From positions 4,646,001-4,710,000 of the forward strand of contig NZ_KV440953.1 in NCBI RefSeq assembly GCF_001636425.1: a stretch of 64,000 bases of DNA, written 5' to 3'. Made by a program: the position numbers and the translations under genes. Positions 18,671 to 26,765 of this stretch are shown here, piece by piece (the first letter of the stretch is position 1; every line of letters begins with the position of its first letter). Under the pieces are notes generated by a model. The model had not been told where the DNA came from. It saw nothing but the letters and a program-made list of their open reading frames with translations, and searched no databases. This stretch comes from Heyndrickxia acidicola. GTDB lineage: Bacteria; Bacillota; Bacilli; Bacillales; Bacillaceae_C.

Positions 18671-19867
18671 ATGAAAAAAGAAGTGATTTTAAAAGTTAAA
18701 GATAACTTTGTAAAGGAATTAAAAGCGGGGAATCCGTTAATACATAGTGATGCCATTATGAATGGGAAGGATCTCAAAGAAGAAGGGGCAATTATTCAGC
18801 TGGTAGATGAGCGCAGCCGTTTTATCGGCAGAGGCTACTATGGAAAGCAAAATAAGGGAACAGGGTGGGTGTTAACGCAAAATGAAAAAGAAGAATTAGA
18901 TCAGTCCTTTTTCGATAAAAAAATTAAAGCTGCTCTTTCTGAACGTGCCACTTTTTTCAAAAGCAACGACACGACAGCCTTCCGTGTTTTTAATGGAGAA
19001 GGGGACGGTATCGGCGGTTTAACCATCGATTACTTTGACGGATACTATTTACTTACCTGGTACAGCGAAGGAATCTACAGCTTTAAGGAAACAATTCTGC
19101 ATTCCCTCACGGCACTAGCTGATTATAAAGGGGTTTATGAGAAGAAACGCTTCAACACAAAAGGAACGTATGTAGAAGACGATGACTTTGTTATGGGTGA
19201 ACGCGGAGAATTTCCTCTCATTGTGAAGGAAAATGGTGTAAACTTTGCCGTTTATTTAAATGATGGCGCCATGGTAGGCGTGTTTCTAGATCAGCGTGAT
19301 GTTCGTAAAACCATAAGGGATCAATATGCAAACGGAAAAACCGTGTTGAATATGTTTTCTTATACAGGGGCTTTCTCCGTATTTGCAGCAAAAGGCGGAG
19401 CACTGAAAACCACAAGTGTGGATTTGGCGAATAGAAGCAGAGCGAAGACCATCGAGCAGTTTAGTATAAACGCAATTGATGCAGAATCACAGGATATTAT
19501 CGTAGAGGACGTTTTTCATTATTTAAAGTATGCCGTGAAAAAGCAGGTCGCCTTTGATATGGTTATTCTCGATCCCCCAAGCTTTGCCCGGTCAAAAAAG
19601 CATACTTTTAGCGCCGCCAAAGACTATAAAAATTTATTAAAGGATACCATTGCCATTACGAATAAAAATGGAGTGATTGTAGCATCCACCAATGCAAGCG
19701 GCTTTGGCATGAAAAAGTTCAAAGGGTTTATAGAAGGAGCCTTTAAGGAAACCGGAGAAAAATTCAAGTATATGGAAGAGTTTTCACTCCCTTGCGATTT
19801 TAAAACGATAAGAGAGTTCCCAGAAGGAAATTATTTAAAGGTGGTTTTTATTCAAAAGCTTTCCTAA
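18671..19867 (+). CDS. class I SAM-dependent rRNA cytosine methyltransferase, RlmI-like
   Basis: 398 residues from the ATG at 18671; longer frames upstream run into a repeat. N-terminal PUA-like RNA-binding domain (about 1-75), a linking EEHVE-like part, then a Rossmann methyltransferase fold with motif I in LNMFSYTGAFSVFAAKGGA near 225 and motif IV in VILDPPSFARSKK near 302. This is the RlmI/RlmK/YwbD family that makes 5-methylcytosine in 23S rRNA; the exact target base is not readable. Single gene, convergent with the gerP-type gene. Confidence 0.88.
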   Translation: MKKEVILKVKDNFVKELKAGNPLIHSDAIMNGKDLKEEGAIIQLVDERSRFIGRGYYGKQNKGTGWVLTQNEKEELDQSFFDKKIKAALSERATFFKSNDTTAFRVFNGEGDGIGGLTIDYFDGYYLLTWYSEGIYSFKETILHSLTALADYKGVYEKKRFNTKGTYVEDDDFVMGERGEFPLIVKENGVNFAVYLNDGAMVGVFLDQRDVRKTIRDQYANGKTVLNMFSYTGAFSVFAAKGGALKTTSVDLANRSRAKTIEQFSINAIDAESQDIIVEDVFHYLKYAVKKQVAFDMVILDPPSFARSKKHTFSAAKDYKNLLKDTIAITNKNGVIVASTNASGFGMKKFKGFIEGAFKETGEKFKYMEEFSLPCDFKTIREFPEGNYLKVVFIQKLS

Positions 19868-19950
19868 TTAATGTATGTAAAAAGAATAGTAATTGGTCGT
19901 TTTTTCATTCAACTTGGAGAAGGGATGCATGCCCTTTTTAAAGGATGCTT

Positions 19951-19975
19951 GCCGGGAAGCATTCATCCTTCCCGG
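19951..19975 (-). terminator. hairpin downstream of the gerP-type gene
   Basis: CCGGGAAG / CTTCCCGG arms with an 8-base loop just after the stop codon on the minus strand. No long T-run follows, so termination strength is uncertain. Confidence 0.5.
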
Positions 19976-19976
19976 G

Positions 19977-20195
19977 TTAGTTGTTGCCAATGATGGGCTG
20001 ATCAACCAGGTTGCTGTCAATGGTTGGATTGGCACTAACGATATTATTGGTAATAATAAAGGCTCCTGTATTAAATGCACCGGATCCTGTCGTTGTTTTA
20101 GTGGAAGTTTTGGGAGAAACGACTGCTGCGTCTCCAAATTGGACCACACCGCCCCCGACATTGAAAATTTGCAATGGACCTATTATTGCGGGCAT
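19977..20195 (-). CDS. GerPA/GerPF-type spore germination protein
   Basis: 72 residues. The start MPAIIGPLQIFNVGGGVVQFGDAAVVSPK is the family pattern of GerPA/GerPF proteins, and the rest is rich in Thr, Asn and Gly with the usual GSGAFNTGAF. These small spore-coat-associated proteins help germinants pass the coat. The ribosome site AAAGGATG fits the ATG. It is a lone gene here, not part of a six-gene gerPABCDEF operon, so it may be one of the extra dispersed paralogues that Bacilli carry. Expression late in the mother cell is expected from the family but no sigma-K promoter was clearly seen. Confidence 0.85.
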   Translation of the reverse strand: MPAIIGPLQIFNVGGGVVQFGDAAVVSPKTSTKTTTGSGAFNTGAFIITNNIVSANPTIDSNLVDQPIIGNN

Positions 20196-20516
20196 TTTGT
20201 AACATCCTTTTCTGGTAAAATTAATAAGTCTTGCTTTCCTTTATCATATGAAGACAGGAACTTTCTGTGAAGATTCTTAGGAAGCACTCCAAAGTTGTTA
20301 AGCCACTGGGACAAAAAAAGGATGGCGAGCTTTGAAAACATATCAGCTGAAGATTAAATATATTTTATAGGGAGATGCCTAAGCTTACAAAAAAAGAAAA
20401 AGGAGACTGGATTGATTTACGGACAGTCCAAAAAGATCCGGTTTAAAAAGGATAAGTTTTCTCGTCATCCTCTGATGGCTTTGAAGCCTACATTTGGATA
20501 CGAATTGTGTTTTTCT

Positions 20517-20682
20517 AAGGCTCTTTTCGTAAACTTTGTTGCTATTGGACACAAAAATATCATGTTAAACATATATTCATTATTAAAACTTGTGAAGATC
20601 TTACGAAAAGATGCCACGAAGACAGTCAACTCTAGGAATCATTCTTTGTACATAAAACAACAATCTATGCGAAAACAGCCTT
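20517..20682. repeat. family B repeat, full copy
   Basis: Begins AAGGCTCTTTTCGTAAACTT and ends ATGCGAAAACAGCCTT, giving imperfect terminal inverted repeats on a 166-base element. The internal stretch CGAAAAGATGCCACGA is shared with the copy at 61.1 kb. Outside this element, the 690 bases between the gerP-type gene and the next gene show no supported gene. Confidence 0.8.
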
Positions 20683-20885
20683 TTCTGATAACCTTTTAAA
20701 GCAGGAATCCTTCGAGTTACGGTTTTCTTTTAGCTTAGTGATACGTTCACAAATAACGTTTTGCAAGCATTATTTAATACGTACATAGCATTAACCTGGA
20801 CGAAAAGAGCTTAACCACATGATTTTTTTCCTGCCGCTAATTATAGAATAATGGAGAAAGCCACAAGAAAAAAAGGAGTTTTACC

Positions 20886-21116
20886 ATGTATTTAACCATA
20901 AAAGATACGGCTGAATATCTCTCGCTTCCAGAGACTTATATTGAGAATTTGATTCTTCACAAAAAGATACGGGCTGTCTATGATGGGAATAACTATTTAA
21001 TTAATAAACAGCAATTTCAATCCCATCTTGAACAGATGGAGAAATATAGAAAACTATTTGAAGAATGGTATAATGAGCCGCTTCCGGAGGATCCGGATAT
21101 TAAGGATGAGGATTGA
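20886..21116 (+). CDS. small excisionase-like helix-turn-helix protein
   Basis: 76 residues. The N-terminus MYLTIKDTAEYLSLPETYIENLI reads as a MerR/excisionase-type helix-turn-helix, followed by the short wing KKIRAVYDGNNYLINKQQF. The tail is acidic and proline-rich. AAGGAG precedes the ATG. No integrase or other mobile gene is next to it, so it may be a stand-alone DNA-binding protein and not a phage excisionase. Target unknown. Confidence 0.75.
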   Translation: MYLTIKDTAEYLSLPETYIENLILHKKIRAVYDGNNYLINKQQFQSHLEQMEKYRKLFEEWYNEPLPEDPDIKDED

Positions 21117-21396
21117 AGAAAAAGAGAAAAGTATGACAAAGGGAATTAGGTTGTTAAACGTAAACTAAAGAGGAAGAAACAAATGAGTGCTGCTCTTGAA
21201 TGGGGAAAACCCGTCGCTAACATTTTCAGACATTTTTTGCATTGCGCACGATTTTTAGGCAAAAAAAAAGGACATACTTTGTTGTCCAGTTTCTTACTAT
21301 ACAGTTTTGGAAAGAGAAGTTGAAATAGACAACAATCTTTGTGTAAATCAATTATTAACTGTGTAATGCTGAAGTTTTTTAGCTGTAATCTAAGGG

Positions 21397-21600
21397 CTAC
21401 ATTTTTTCGTTAGTGTCCTGATTGTCACTCTCTTTCTTTTTATAAAAAATAAAGCCTTGTTTGTACAGTTCGTACTCCTCTTTTGAAATAAGTCCCTTCA
21501 TGTAAAATTTTTCAGCCTCTTTATTTTTCAATGCCCGAATTCCCATTTTTAAAAGGATCGCCTGCCGGGTACTTTCTTCAAAAAGATCCATAAAACTCAT
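21397..21600 (-). CDS. small conserved-looking protein of unknown function
   Basis: 67 residues, helical and charged (LLKMGIRALKNKEAEKFYMKG, then ISKEEYELYKQGFI). The second of two adjacent ATG codons was taken because it sits at better distance from the GGAGG; the first would add one Met. The SKEEYE pattern resembles short SHOCT-like tails but the match is too short to claim. Single gene. Confidence 0.65.
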   Translation of the reverse strand: MSFMDLFEESTRQAILLKMGIRALKNKEAEKFYMKGLISKEEYELYKQGFIFYKKKESDNQDTNEKM

Positions 21601-21718
21601 CATACCACCTCCTTGCCTTTATTTTAAAAGGAAATTAATGAGTTTTTATAAATGTCTTATTAAGATTTTCTAAAGTTCATGGGTACTGATTTGCTGCACC
21701 CAAACAAGGTGGAGTCTT

Positions 21719-21943
21719 TAAATCCGCTATTCTATGCAGAAGTCTTGTGCCTTCTACTGCAATCAACGTTGAATGAAGGTCAACATCGGTCTTTTGCTCA
21801 AGACATGCATATTGCCCGGTCTGTTGATTTCCGCTGCAGGCACTCGCTTTCCGCGGGCGGTTGTGGAGCCTCCTCGTCACATGCTCCTGCAAAACCTCTT
21901 TAACCCGTAACCCGCTATTCTATGCGGAGTCCAGTTCCTTTTA
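21719..21943. repeat. family C interspersed repeat
   Basis: Carries TGTTGATTTCCGCTGCAGGC, CTCGCTTTCCGCGGGCGG and GGAGCCTCCTCG, bounded by two copies of CCGCTATTCTATGC. Open frames through it are repeat translations. The rest of this gap (21.6-22.3 kb) holds a family A copy and no gene. Confidence 0.7.
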
Positions 21944-22123
21944 TTCCAAACAAGCGTATAACGTAAATGTAAACGATTATGGAGCAAAAAAAAGATCCGT
22001 CCATGGGGTATGGACGGACAAAATATGTACAAAAGCGAGGGAAGTCTAGGTTGGTGTACAACCTGTTTTTACTATAACGCTTGAATATAAAGAATATATT
22101 AAGGAATCGTAAATATTTGGTTT

Positions 22124-22218
22124 GGCTTTGTTAAAGGACTCTGTTGTTTTTAGATTATTCGTGTGAAACGGCCTTTTCAAACGAATAATCTAAAAATGAG
22201 CAGTTATCAACAAAAAAG
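22124..22218. repeat. family A interspersed repeat, partial
   Basis: GGCTTTGTTAAAGGACTCTG at the left, a GTGTGAAACGG stem, and GAGCAGTTATCAACA at the right. It ends about 80 bases before the next start codon. Confidence 0.75.
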
Positions 22219-22298
22219 CGTACGTCAATATAATTCTCTCTTCTTTATGAATGGAAGGAGCATTTCTACATATATATGTAGAAAGAAGGTGGACAAGG

Positions 22299-22892
22299 AT
22301 GAGAAAAGTGGTACGAAAAATAATGATGATTGCTTTTGCCGCCCTGCTTATTGCCATCGGGATTAATTTGTTTATTCTTCCCTTGCACTTGCTGAATGGC
22401 GGAATATTTGGAATTAGCTTGCTTCTGAAATATGCGCTGGGTTTTAAGTTAGGGCTGACAATTGTTTGCATAAACACCCCTATTTATCTGCTGGCATTAA
22501 CCTATGATCGTACTTATTTTATTAATGGAATTATGGGAATGCTTCTTTCATCTACCATGATTGACTTGCTTTTTCCGCTTAGTGGAATGGTGCATTGGCC
22601 AATAGTGGTCAGTGCACCGGTCGGTGGACTTTTGATCGGAACGGGTGTTGGCTTAATGCTAAGGCAGGATACGAGCCCTGGAGGAATAGATCTTTTGGCC
22701 CTCCTATTCTCCAAATGGTTCTCCATAAATCCTGGGTATATCATCTTTCTGGCAGACGCGGTTATTATTCTATCTGGATTATTTATTTTACACGATCAGA
22801 GACTGCTATTTTCTCTGTTAACCGTGTTAAGTGTAGGAATTATGGCAAGTGCCCTGACAGCCTTTAAGTCCGTGGGTGTATATGTAAAGTAG
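22299..22892 (+). CDS. YitT-family membrane protein, short form
   Basis: 197 residues, five to six transmembrane segments, beginning with IMMIAFAALLIAIGINLFI. The family pattern LLNGGIFGISLLLKYALG and DTSPGGIDLLALLFSKWF is present. Full-length YitT/YpjC-type proteins have a further cytoplasmic DUF2179 domain of about 90 residues that is absent here. Start at 22299 follows AGAAGGTGG; the frame upstream of it has no ribosome site. Function of the family is not established to my knowledge. Confidence 0.85.
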   Translation: MRKVVRKIMMIAFAALLIAIGINLFILPLHLLNGGIFGISLLLKYALGFKLGLTIVCINTPIYLLALTYDRTYFINGIMGMLLSSTMIDLLFPLSGMVHWPIVVSAPVGGLLIGTGVGLMLRQDTSPGGIDLLALLFSKWFSINPGYIIFLADAVIILSGLFILHDQRLLFSLLTVLSVGIMASALTAFKSVGVYVK

Positions 22893-23017
22893 GCATTTGG
22901 CTGCCCTCTATATGAAGATGGCAAGAGAAAACGATCGAAAAGAGTAAAGGATTTTGTTTGAACTTTTCTAAAAAGTATGGAATGACAATCATTTTGATGG
23001 ATTTTGTCCATAAAAAA

Positions 23018-23055
23018 GCAAATCTCGCCAAAAATTAATTGGTGAGATTTTTTAT
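23018..23055 (+). terminator. bidirectional terminator between the YitT-type gene and the PfkB-type gene
   Basis: AAATCTCGCCA / TGGTGAGATTT (one mismatch) with T-rich sequence at both ends; the genes on each side converge on it. Confidence 0.85.
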
Positions 23056-23098
23056 TTGCTGCACAGAGTTTAATATAAAGTAATGTAGAAATGCTATT

Positions 23099-23986
23099 TT
23101 ACATTAATGTTTTATATTCTTCTTCTAGCTTTTCGGCGGAAAGAGTTTCGGAAACCAATTCCTTTGAAGTTACCGCCAATCCTCCGACGATTGAAGCCAT
23201 TTTTGCCGTTTTCATTAATTCATACCCCTTAATGACTCCATATAAAAACCCGGAAAAATAAGCATCTCCTGCCCCATTTGTATCTGTTATATCATATTTT
23301 AATGCGGGTGTTTCTAACCAACCATCTTGTGATAAAATAGTTGAACCTTTGTTGCCGTGTGTACAAATAATTAATTTTTTACCGTTCAACAAAAATTCTT
23401 TCATTGTCTCCTTGTAAGACATATTATTTTCTGAGCTGAATTGTATGACATCAGCAACCTCAATAAAATCTTGGTGATATTCATTTTTCCCGTCATAGTC
23501 ATGCAGATCTACCCAAACCTCTTTGTTATGTTTTTTTAGTAAAGAAATAAAATCTTTGCAATAAGGGATGATATTTAAAAATACAATATCACTTTTTTGA
23601 ATAAATTTTTCAACATTTTCTAAATTTGTTTTAATATCAGCAGATGTAGAGTTTAGAAAAATGGATTGTCTTTCCCCGGTAGAATTCTTCATGAAATTAA
23701 GATGACGTTCTGTACCGTTGGGACTTATATCAAAATGAAAGGGAATTCCCTCTTTTTTAAAATAAGAAATTAGTTTATCTCCATATTCATCTTCCCCAAT
23801 GATTCCGTAAAAGTTTACATCTAATCCTAATTTTTTTAAATTTAATGACTTTCCAGCTCCTGTTGAACCCACTGTCTCGTGATAGGAATTTACAGAATGG
23901 ATGGTTTGAGCAACCGGTTTTGGGAATTCATCCACATAAACCATTAAATTATAGGAGACTCCCCCAAGTACAAGAATATTTTTCAT
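23099..23986 (-). CDS. PfkB-family carbohydrate kinase
   Basis: 295 residues of the ribokinase fold. The C-terminal PfkB signature DTNGAGDAYFSGFLYG holds the anion hole and catalytic Asp; the N-terminal glycine-rich GGVSYNLMVYVDEFP and GSTGAGKSLNLKKLG form the substrate side. The usual second-position GG.. GGN of ribokinase reads GSTGAGKSLN here. The sugar or nucleoside phosphorylated cannot be told. Base composition is AT-richer than the neighbours and no partner gene is adjacent, which may point to acquisition, but this is weak. Confidence 0.85.
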   Translation of the reverse strand: MKNILVLGGVSYNLMVYVDEFPKPVAQTIHSVNSYHETVGSTGAGKSLNLKKLGLDVNFYGIIGEDEYGDKLISYFKKEGIPFHFDISPNGTERHLNFMKNSTGERQSIFLNSTSADIKTNLENVEKFIQKSDIVFLNIIPYCKDFISLLKKHNKEVWVDLHDYDGKNEYHQDFIEVADVIQFSSENNMSYKETMKEFLLNGKKLIICTHGNKGSTILSQDGWLETPALKYDITDTNGAGDAYFSGFLYGVIKGYELMKTAKMASIVGGLAVTSKELVSETLSAEKLEEEYKTLM

Positions 23987-24199
23987 AAATACCTCTACTT
24001 TCTAATTGTAAGATCGCTGTTTTTCGTATCAATTATATGCCATTTAAACAACAAATTCTATTTTATGAAAATTTCTTTATATATTCTATTCTTTAACTCT
24101 GTTGCCCATTAGGTGAGTTAGAGAATCGTAATTCTGACATGTTTTACAAGTGGAGGCTTTGGTATTTCAAGCTTTAATACAAAACTGTTGTTTAGTTTT

Positions 24200-24390
24200 G
24201 GTTGTGTTATATTTTAAAGTTGATAAATGCTCGTTTTTTAGCTCATTTTACAATAAAGAAAGGAACCAAAAGCAAATTTGTTTGCTTTTGGTTCCTTTCT
24301 TTACTGTAACCTTTCAGCTGTGCTGAAAGGCGTGTGAAACGGCCGTTTCACACGAATGAGCTAAAAAACAACGGTGTCCTTTAACAAACT
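24200..24390. repeat. family A interspersed repeat, full copy with nested hairpins
   Basis: Almost the same as the copy at 4.67-4.86 kb: the AAAGAAAGGAACCAAAAGC hairpin with a perfect long stem, the GCTGTGCTGAAAGGCG stretch and the GTGTGAAACGGCCGTTTCACAC hairpin. Flanks of both copies differ, so this is dispersal and not a local duplication. Confidence 0.85.
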
Positions 24391-24498
24391 TTGTTGCTTG
24401 CTATTTGACCATTTCAATTTGGGTATAATTATACATAACAAAAAATGCGTAAGTTGTGCCATTATATAGCATATTAATCCAAATAATTGAATTTCTTT

Positions 24499-24526
24499 TT
24501 AACCTTTTGTAAAGATTGTGTAAAGA
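24499..24526 (+). promoter_or_regulatory. three direct repeats at 11-base spacing, possible PhoP box
   Basis: TTAACC, TAAAGA and TAAAGA are spaced exactly 11 bases apart about 90 bases before the phosphate transporter genes. Bacillus PhoP binds TTAACA-like hexamers with this period. Confidence 0.45.
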
Positions 24527-24613
24527 TTTGAAAGAAATCATTTTCCTCGCGCGATAAATGTATTAAAATGACGAAGGCGAGTAATTAGATAAAATGATGT
24601 TGGGGGAAGAAAC

Positions 24614-25234
24614 ATGCCAATTCTCGAAAGAAAAGATAAATTTTCAGTAATGTTAGGTAACATAACGGAAAACCTTTCTGATAGCGTAAAATTTTTAACT
24701 CAGGCAACGGTAAACAATGAAGAGGATTTAAAAGCTCTTTCTGTCACATTAAAGGATTTTGAATCTAAAGGGGACAGTTTTATTCACGAGCTAATTGTAG
24801 AACTTCATAAATCCTTTATTACGCCATATGACCGTGAAGACATTCTTCAGCTAGCTATGAGCTTAGATGATATTTTGGATGGGATCGATCAGGCTGCTGC
24901 CTTAATGGAGATGTATGGAATTACCCAGCCGACCGTTTATATGAAATTGTTTGTCGAAGCACTCTTTGAAAGCTGCCAGGAAATCAATGCTTCAATTGAC
25001 CTTTTATCAAGGAAAAAGCTTCGAGACATTCGTTCTCATACCATTAGAATAAAGGAATTGGAATCCAGATGTGATGAAATTTTGCGCGACTCAGTAAAAG
25101 AATTATTTGAATTGGAAAAGAATCCAATTGCCATCATTCAATTAAAAGAAGTGTATGAGAATCTGGAACAAGTGTCAGACTATTGTCAAAAGGTAGCGAA
25201 CGTCCTAGAGACAGTTGTCATGAAAAACGCATAA
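24614..25234 (+). CDS. DUF47 / PhoU-like partner of phosphate transporter
   Basis: 206 residues, all-helical, PhoU-like. It opens with PILERKDKFSVMLGNITENL and has the repeated acidic helices (DDILDGIDQAAALMEMYG) that bind metal in PhoU proteins. Gene order DUF47-pit with 13 bases between is the common Gram-positive arrangement, where the protein is thought to modulate the transporter. Acts at the membrane's inner face. The ATG follows GGGGGA. Confidence 0.9.
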   Translation: MPILERKDKFSVMLGNITENLSDSVKFLTQATVNNEEDLKALSVTLKDFESKGDSFIHELIVELHKSFITPYDREDILQLAMSLDDILDGIDQAAALMEMYGITQPTVYMKLFVEALFESCQEINASIDLLSRKKLRDIRSHTIRIKELESRCDEILRDSVKELFELEKNPIAIIQLKEVYENLEQVSDYCQKVANVLETVVMKNA

Positions 25235-25247
25235 GGGGAATTATAAT

Positions 25248-26243
25248 ATGAATACTGTGTTCATTATCACGCTGCTCATTATCCTTGCAGGCCTTGCCTT
25301 TGACTTTATTAATGGATTTCACGATACGGCAAATACGATTGCTACATCGGTTTCCACTAAGGCATTAAAGCCGCGTCATGCAATCGTTCTTGCTGCCGTG
25401 ATGAACTTTCTGGGTGCCTTAACCTTTACGGGAGTAGCCAAAACCATTACAAGTGATATTGTAGATCCATTTAAGCTTCACAATGGCGGAATTGTGATAT
25501 TGGCGGCTTTGATTTCAGCGATTATCTGGAATTTGGTTACCTGGTATTATGGGATTCCGAGCAGTTCTTCCCATGCCATCATCGGTTCGATTGCAGGTGC
25601 AGCTATCGCAGCTGCTGGATTTGGGATTTTAAAATATCATGGATTCTTTAAAATTATTGAAGGTCTGATTATTTCACCAATCCTTGCCTTTGTTATTGGA
25701 TTTATTATTTATTCGATCTTTAAGTTGACATTGAAAAATCGAAATCTTTCTTCAACAAATAAACAGTTCAGGTTTATACAAATTTTAACGGCGGCTCTTC
25801 AATCCTATTCTCACGGTACTAATGATGCCCAAAAGTCAATGGGGATCATCACAATGGCTCTTATTGCAAATCACTATATTACCTCAACGGCCATTCCTTT
25901 TTGGGTTCAGCTTGCCTGTGCGGCTGTCATGGGCTTAGGAACCTCCATAGGAGGCTGGAGAATTATTAAAACCGTCGGTGGGAAAATCATGAAACTTCGG
26001 CCTGTTAACGGTGTTGCAGCGGATTTATCCTCAGCCCTAATCATCTTTGGTGCAACATATGTTCATTTGCCTGTGAGTTCCACACATGTAATTTCCTCAT
26101 CCATTCTCGGTGTAGGCTCAGCCCACCGCTTAAAAAGTGTGAAATGGGGAACTGCCCAGCGCATTTTTATTACATGGGTGATTACACTGCCGATTTCAGC
26201 ATTGCTAGCTGGAATTATATATTCAATCATGCGACTATTTTAG
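25248..26243 (+). CDS. pit: low-affinity inorganic phosphate transporter, Pit family
   Basis: 331 residues, about ten membrane segments. The two Pit signatures are seen: GFHDTANTIATSV near residue 24 and SYSHGTNDAQKSMG near 186, the inverted-repeat halves of the transporter. It imports metal-phosphate with protons. It is coupled to the DUF47 gene upstream and ended by a strong terminator. The conserved VSSTHVISSSILGVG stretch near 270 is also present. Confidence 0.95.
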   Translation: MNTVFIITLLIILAGLAFDFINGFHDTANTIATSVSTKALKPRHAIVLAAVMNFLGALTFTGVAKTITSDIVDPFKLHNGGIVILAALISAIIWNLVTWYYGIPSSSSHAIIGSIAGAAIAAAGFGILKYHGFFKIIEGLIISPILAFVIGFIIYSIFKLTLKNRNLSSTNKQFRFIQILTAALQSYSHGTNDAQKSMGIITMALIANHYITSTAIPFWVQLACAAVMGLGTSIGGWRIIKTVGGKIMKLRPVNGVAADLSSALIIFGATYVHLPVSSTHVISSSILGVGSAHRLKSVKWGTAQRIFITWVITLPISALLAGIIYSIMRLF

Positions 26244-26249
26244 TTAACA

Positions 26250-26310
26250 GGAGGAAAAGAATCCTTGTGTCCTATAGAAGGGACATAAGGATTCTTTTCC
26301 TCTTTTTTTC
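26250..26310 (+). terminator. strong terminator after pit
   Basis: Arms of about 22 bases (GAGGAAAAGAATCCTTGTGTCC against its complement, one bulge) followed by seven T. Confidence 0.92.
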
Positions 26311-26481
26311 GTTGGCTGTTTTTGCAGGGATTGTTCCTTTACGTACAAAAAATAAATCCGTATTTTGTCCTTCTTCGTGGCAAATTTTTGTAAGCAAATC
26401 ACAGGTTTACTACAGAGCCTGTGAAATTCATTATATTTTTGTGTTAAATAGCATCAAAGTTTATGAAAAGATCCTTTCCGT

Positions 26482-26543
26482 TTAACCGGAATTTTTTACG
26501 AAATTGCGGAAGAGTAAAAAAGATATTCCGAAAATCCGGAAAT
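26482..26543. promoter_or_regulatory. possible enhancer sites for the sigma-54 activator
   Basis: Two dyads of CCGGAA/TTGCGG type: CCGGAA...TTGCGG near 26486-26509 and TTCCGAAAATCCGGAA near 26526-26541. They lie 105-165 bases upstream of the -24/-12 promoter, the usual enhancer distance. Confidence 0.55.
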
Positions 26544-26648
26544 GAATAGATAAAATCTTTTATTGTAAACATTTGGATATCTTAAAAATCATCTGTCTGT
26601 ATTTGGTTTAATGAGCTTAGATAAATTTTTTTGCTTGAGATTATAAAA

Positions 26649-26664
26649 TTGGCACAGAAATTGC
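26649..26664 (+). promoter_or_regulatory. sigma-54 (SigL) -24/-12 promoter
   Basis: TTGGCAC, five bases, TTGC: a full match to the -24/-12 consensus. It stands about 100 bases before the GntP permease gene. Confidence 0.85.
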
Positions 26665-26765
26665 TTATATAATGTCTGAAGAAAAAATACGGAGAGGAGT
26701 AATGTAGGCGTTTTATTAGAAGAGGGTTACATGGAGAGAAAACAAAGTAAGAAGGGGGAAGGTTT

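Noticed and set aside
20412-20699. 95-residue frame before the excisionase-like gene
   Set aside because: Overlaps a full family B repeat and has no convincing ribosome site.
21679-21903. Possible 74- and 71-residue proteins on both strands
   Set aside because: They lie in a family C repeat with related sequence in non-coding DNA elsewhere; no ribosome site.
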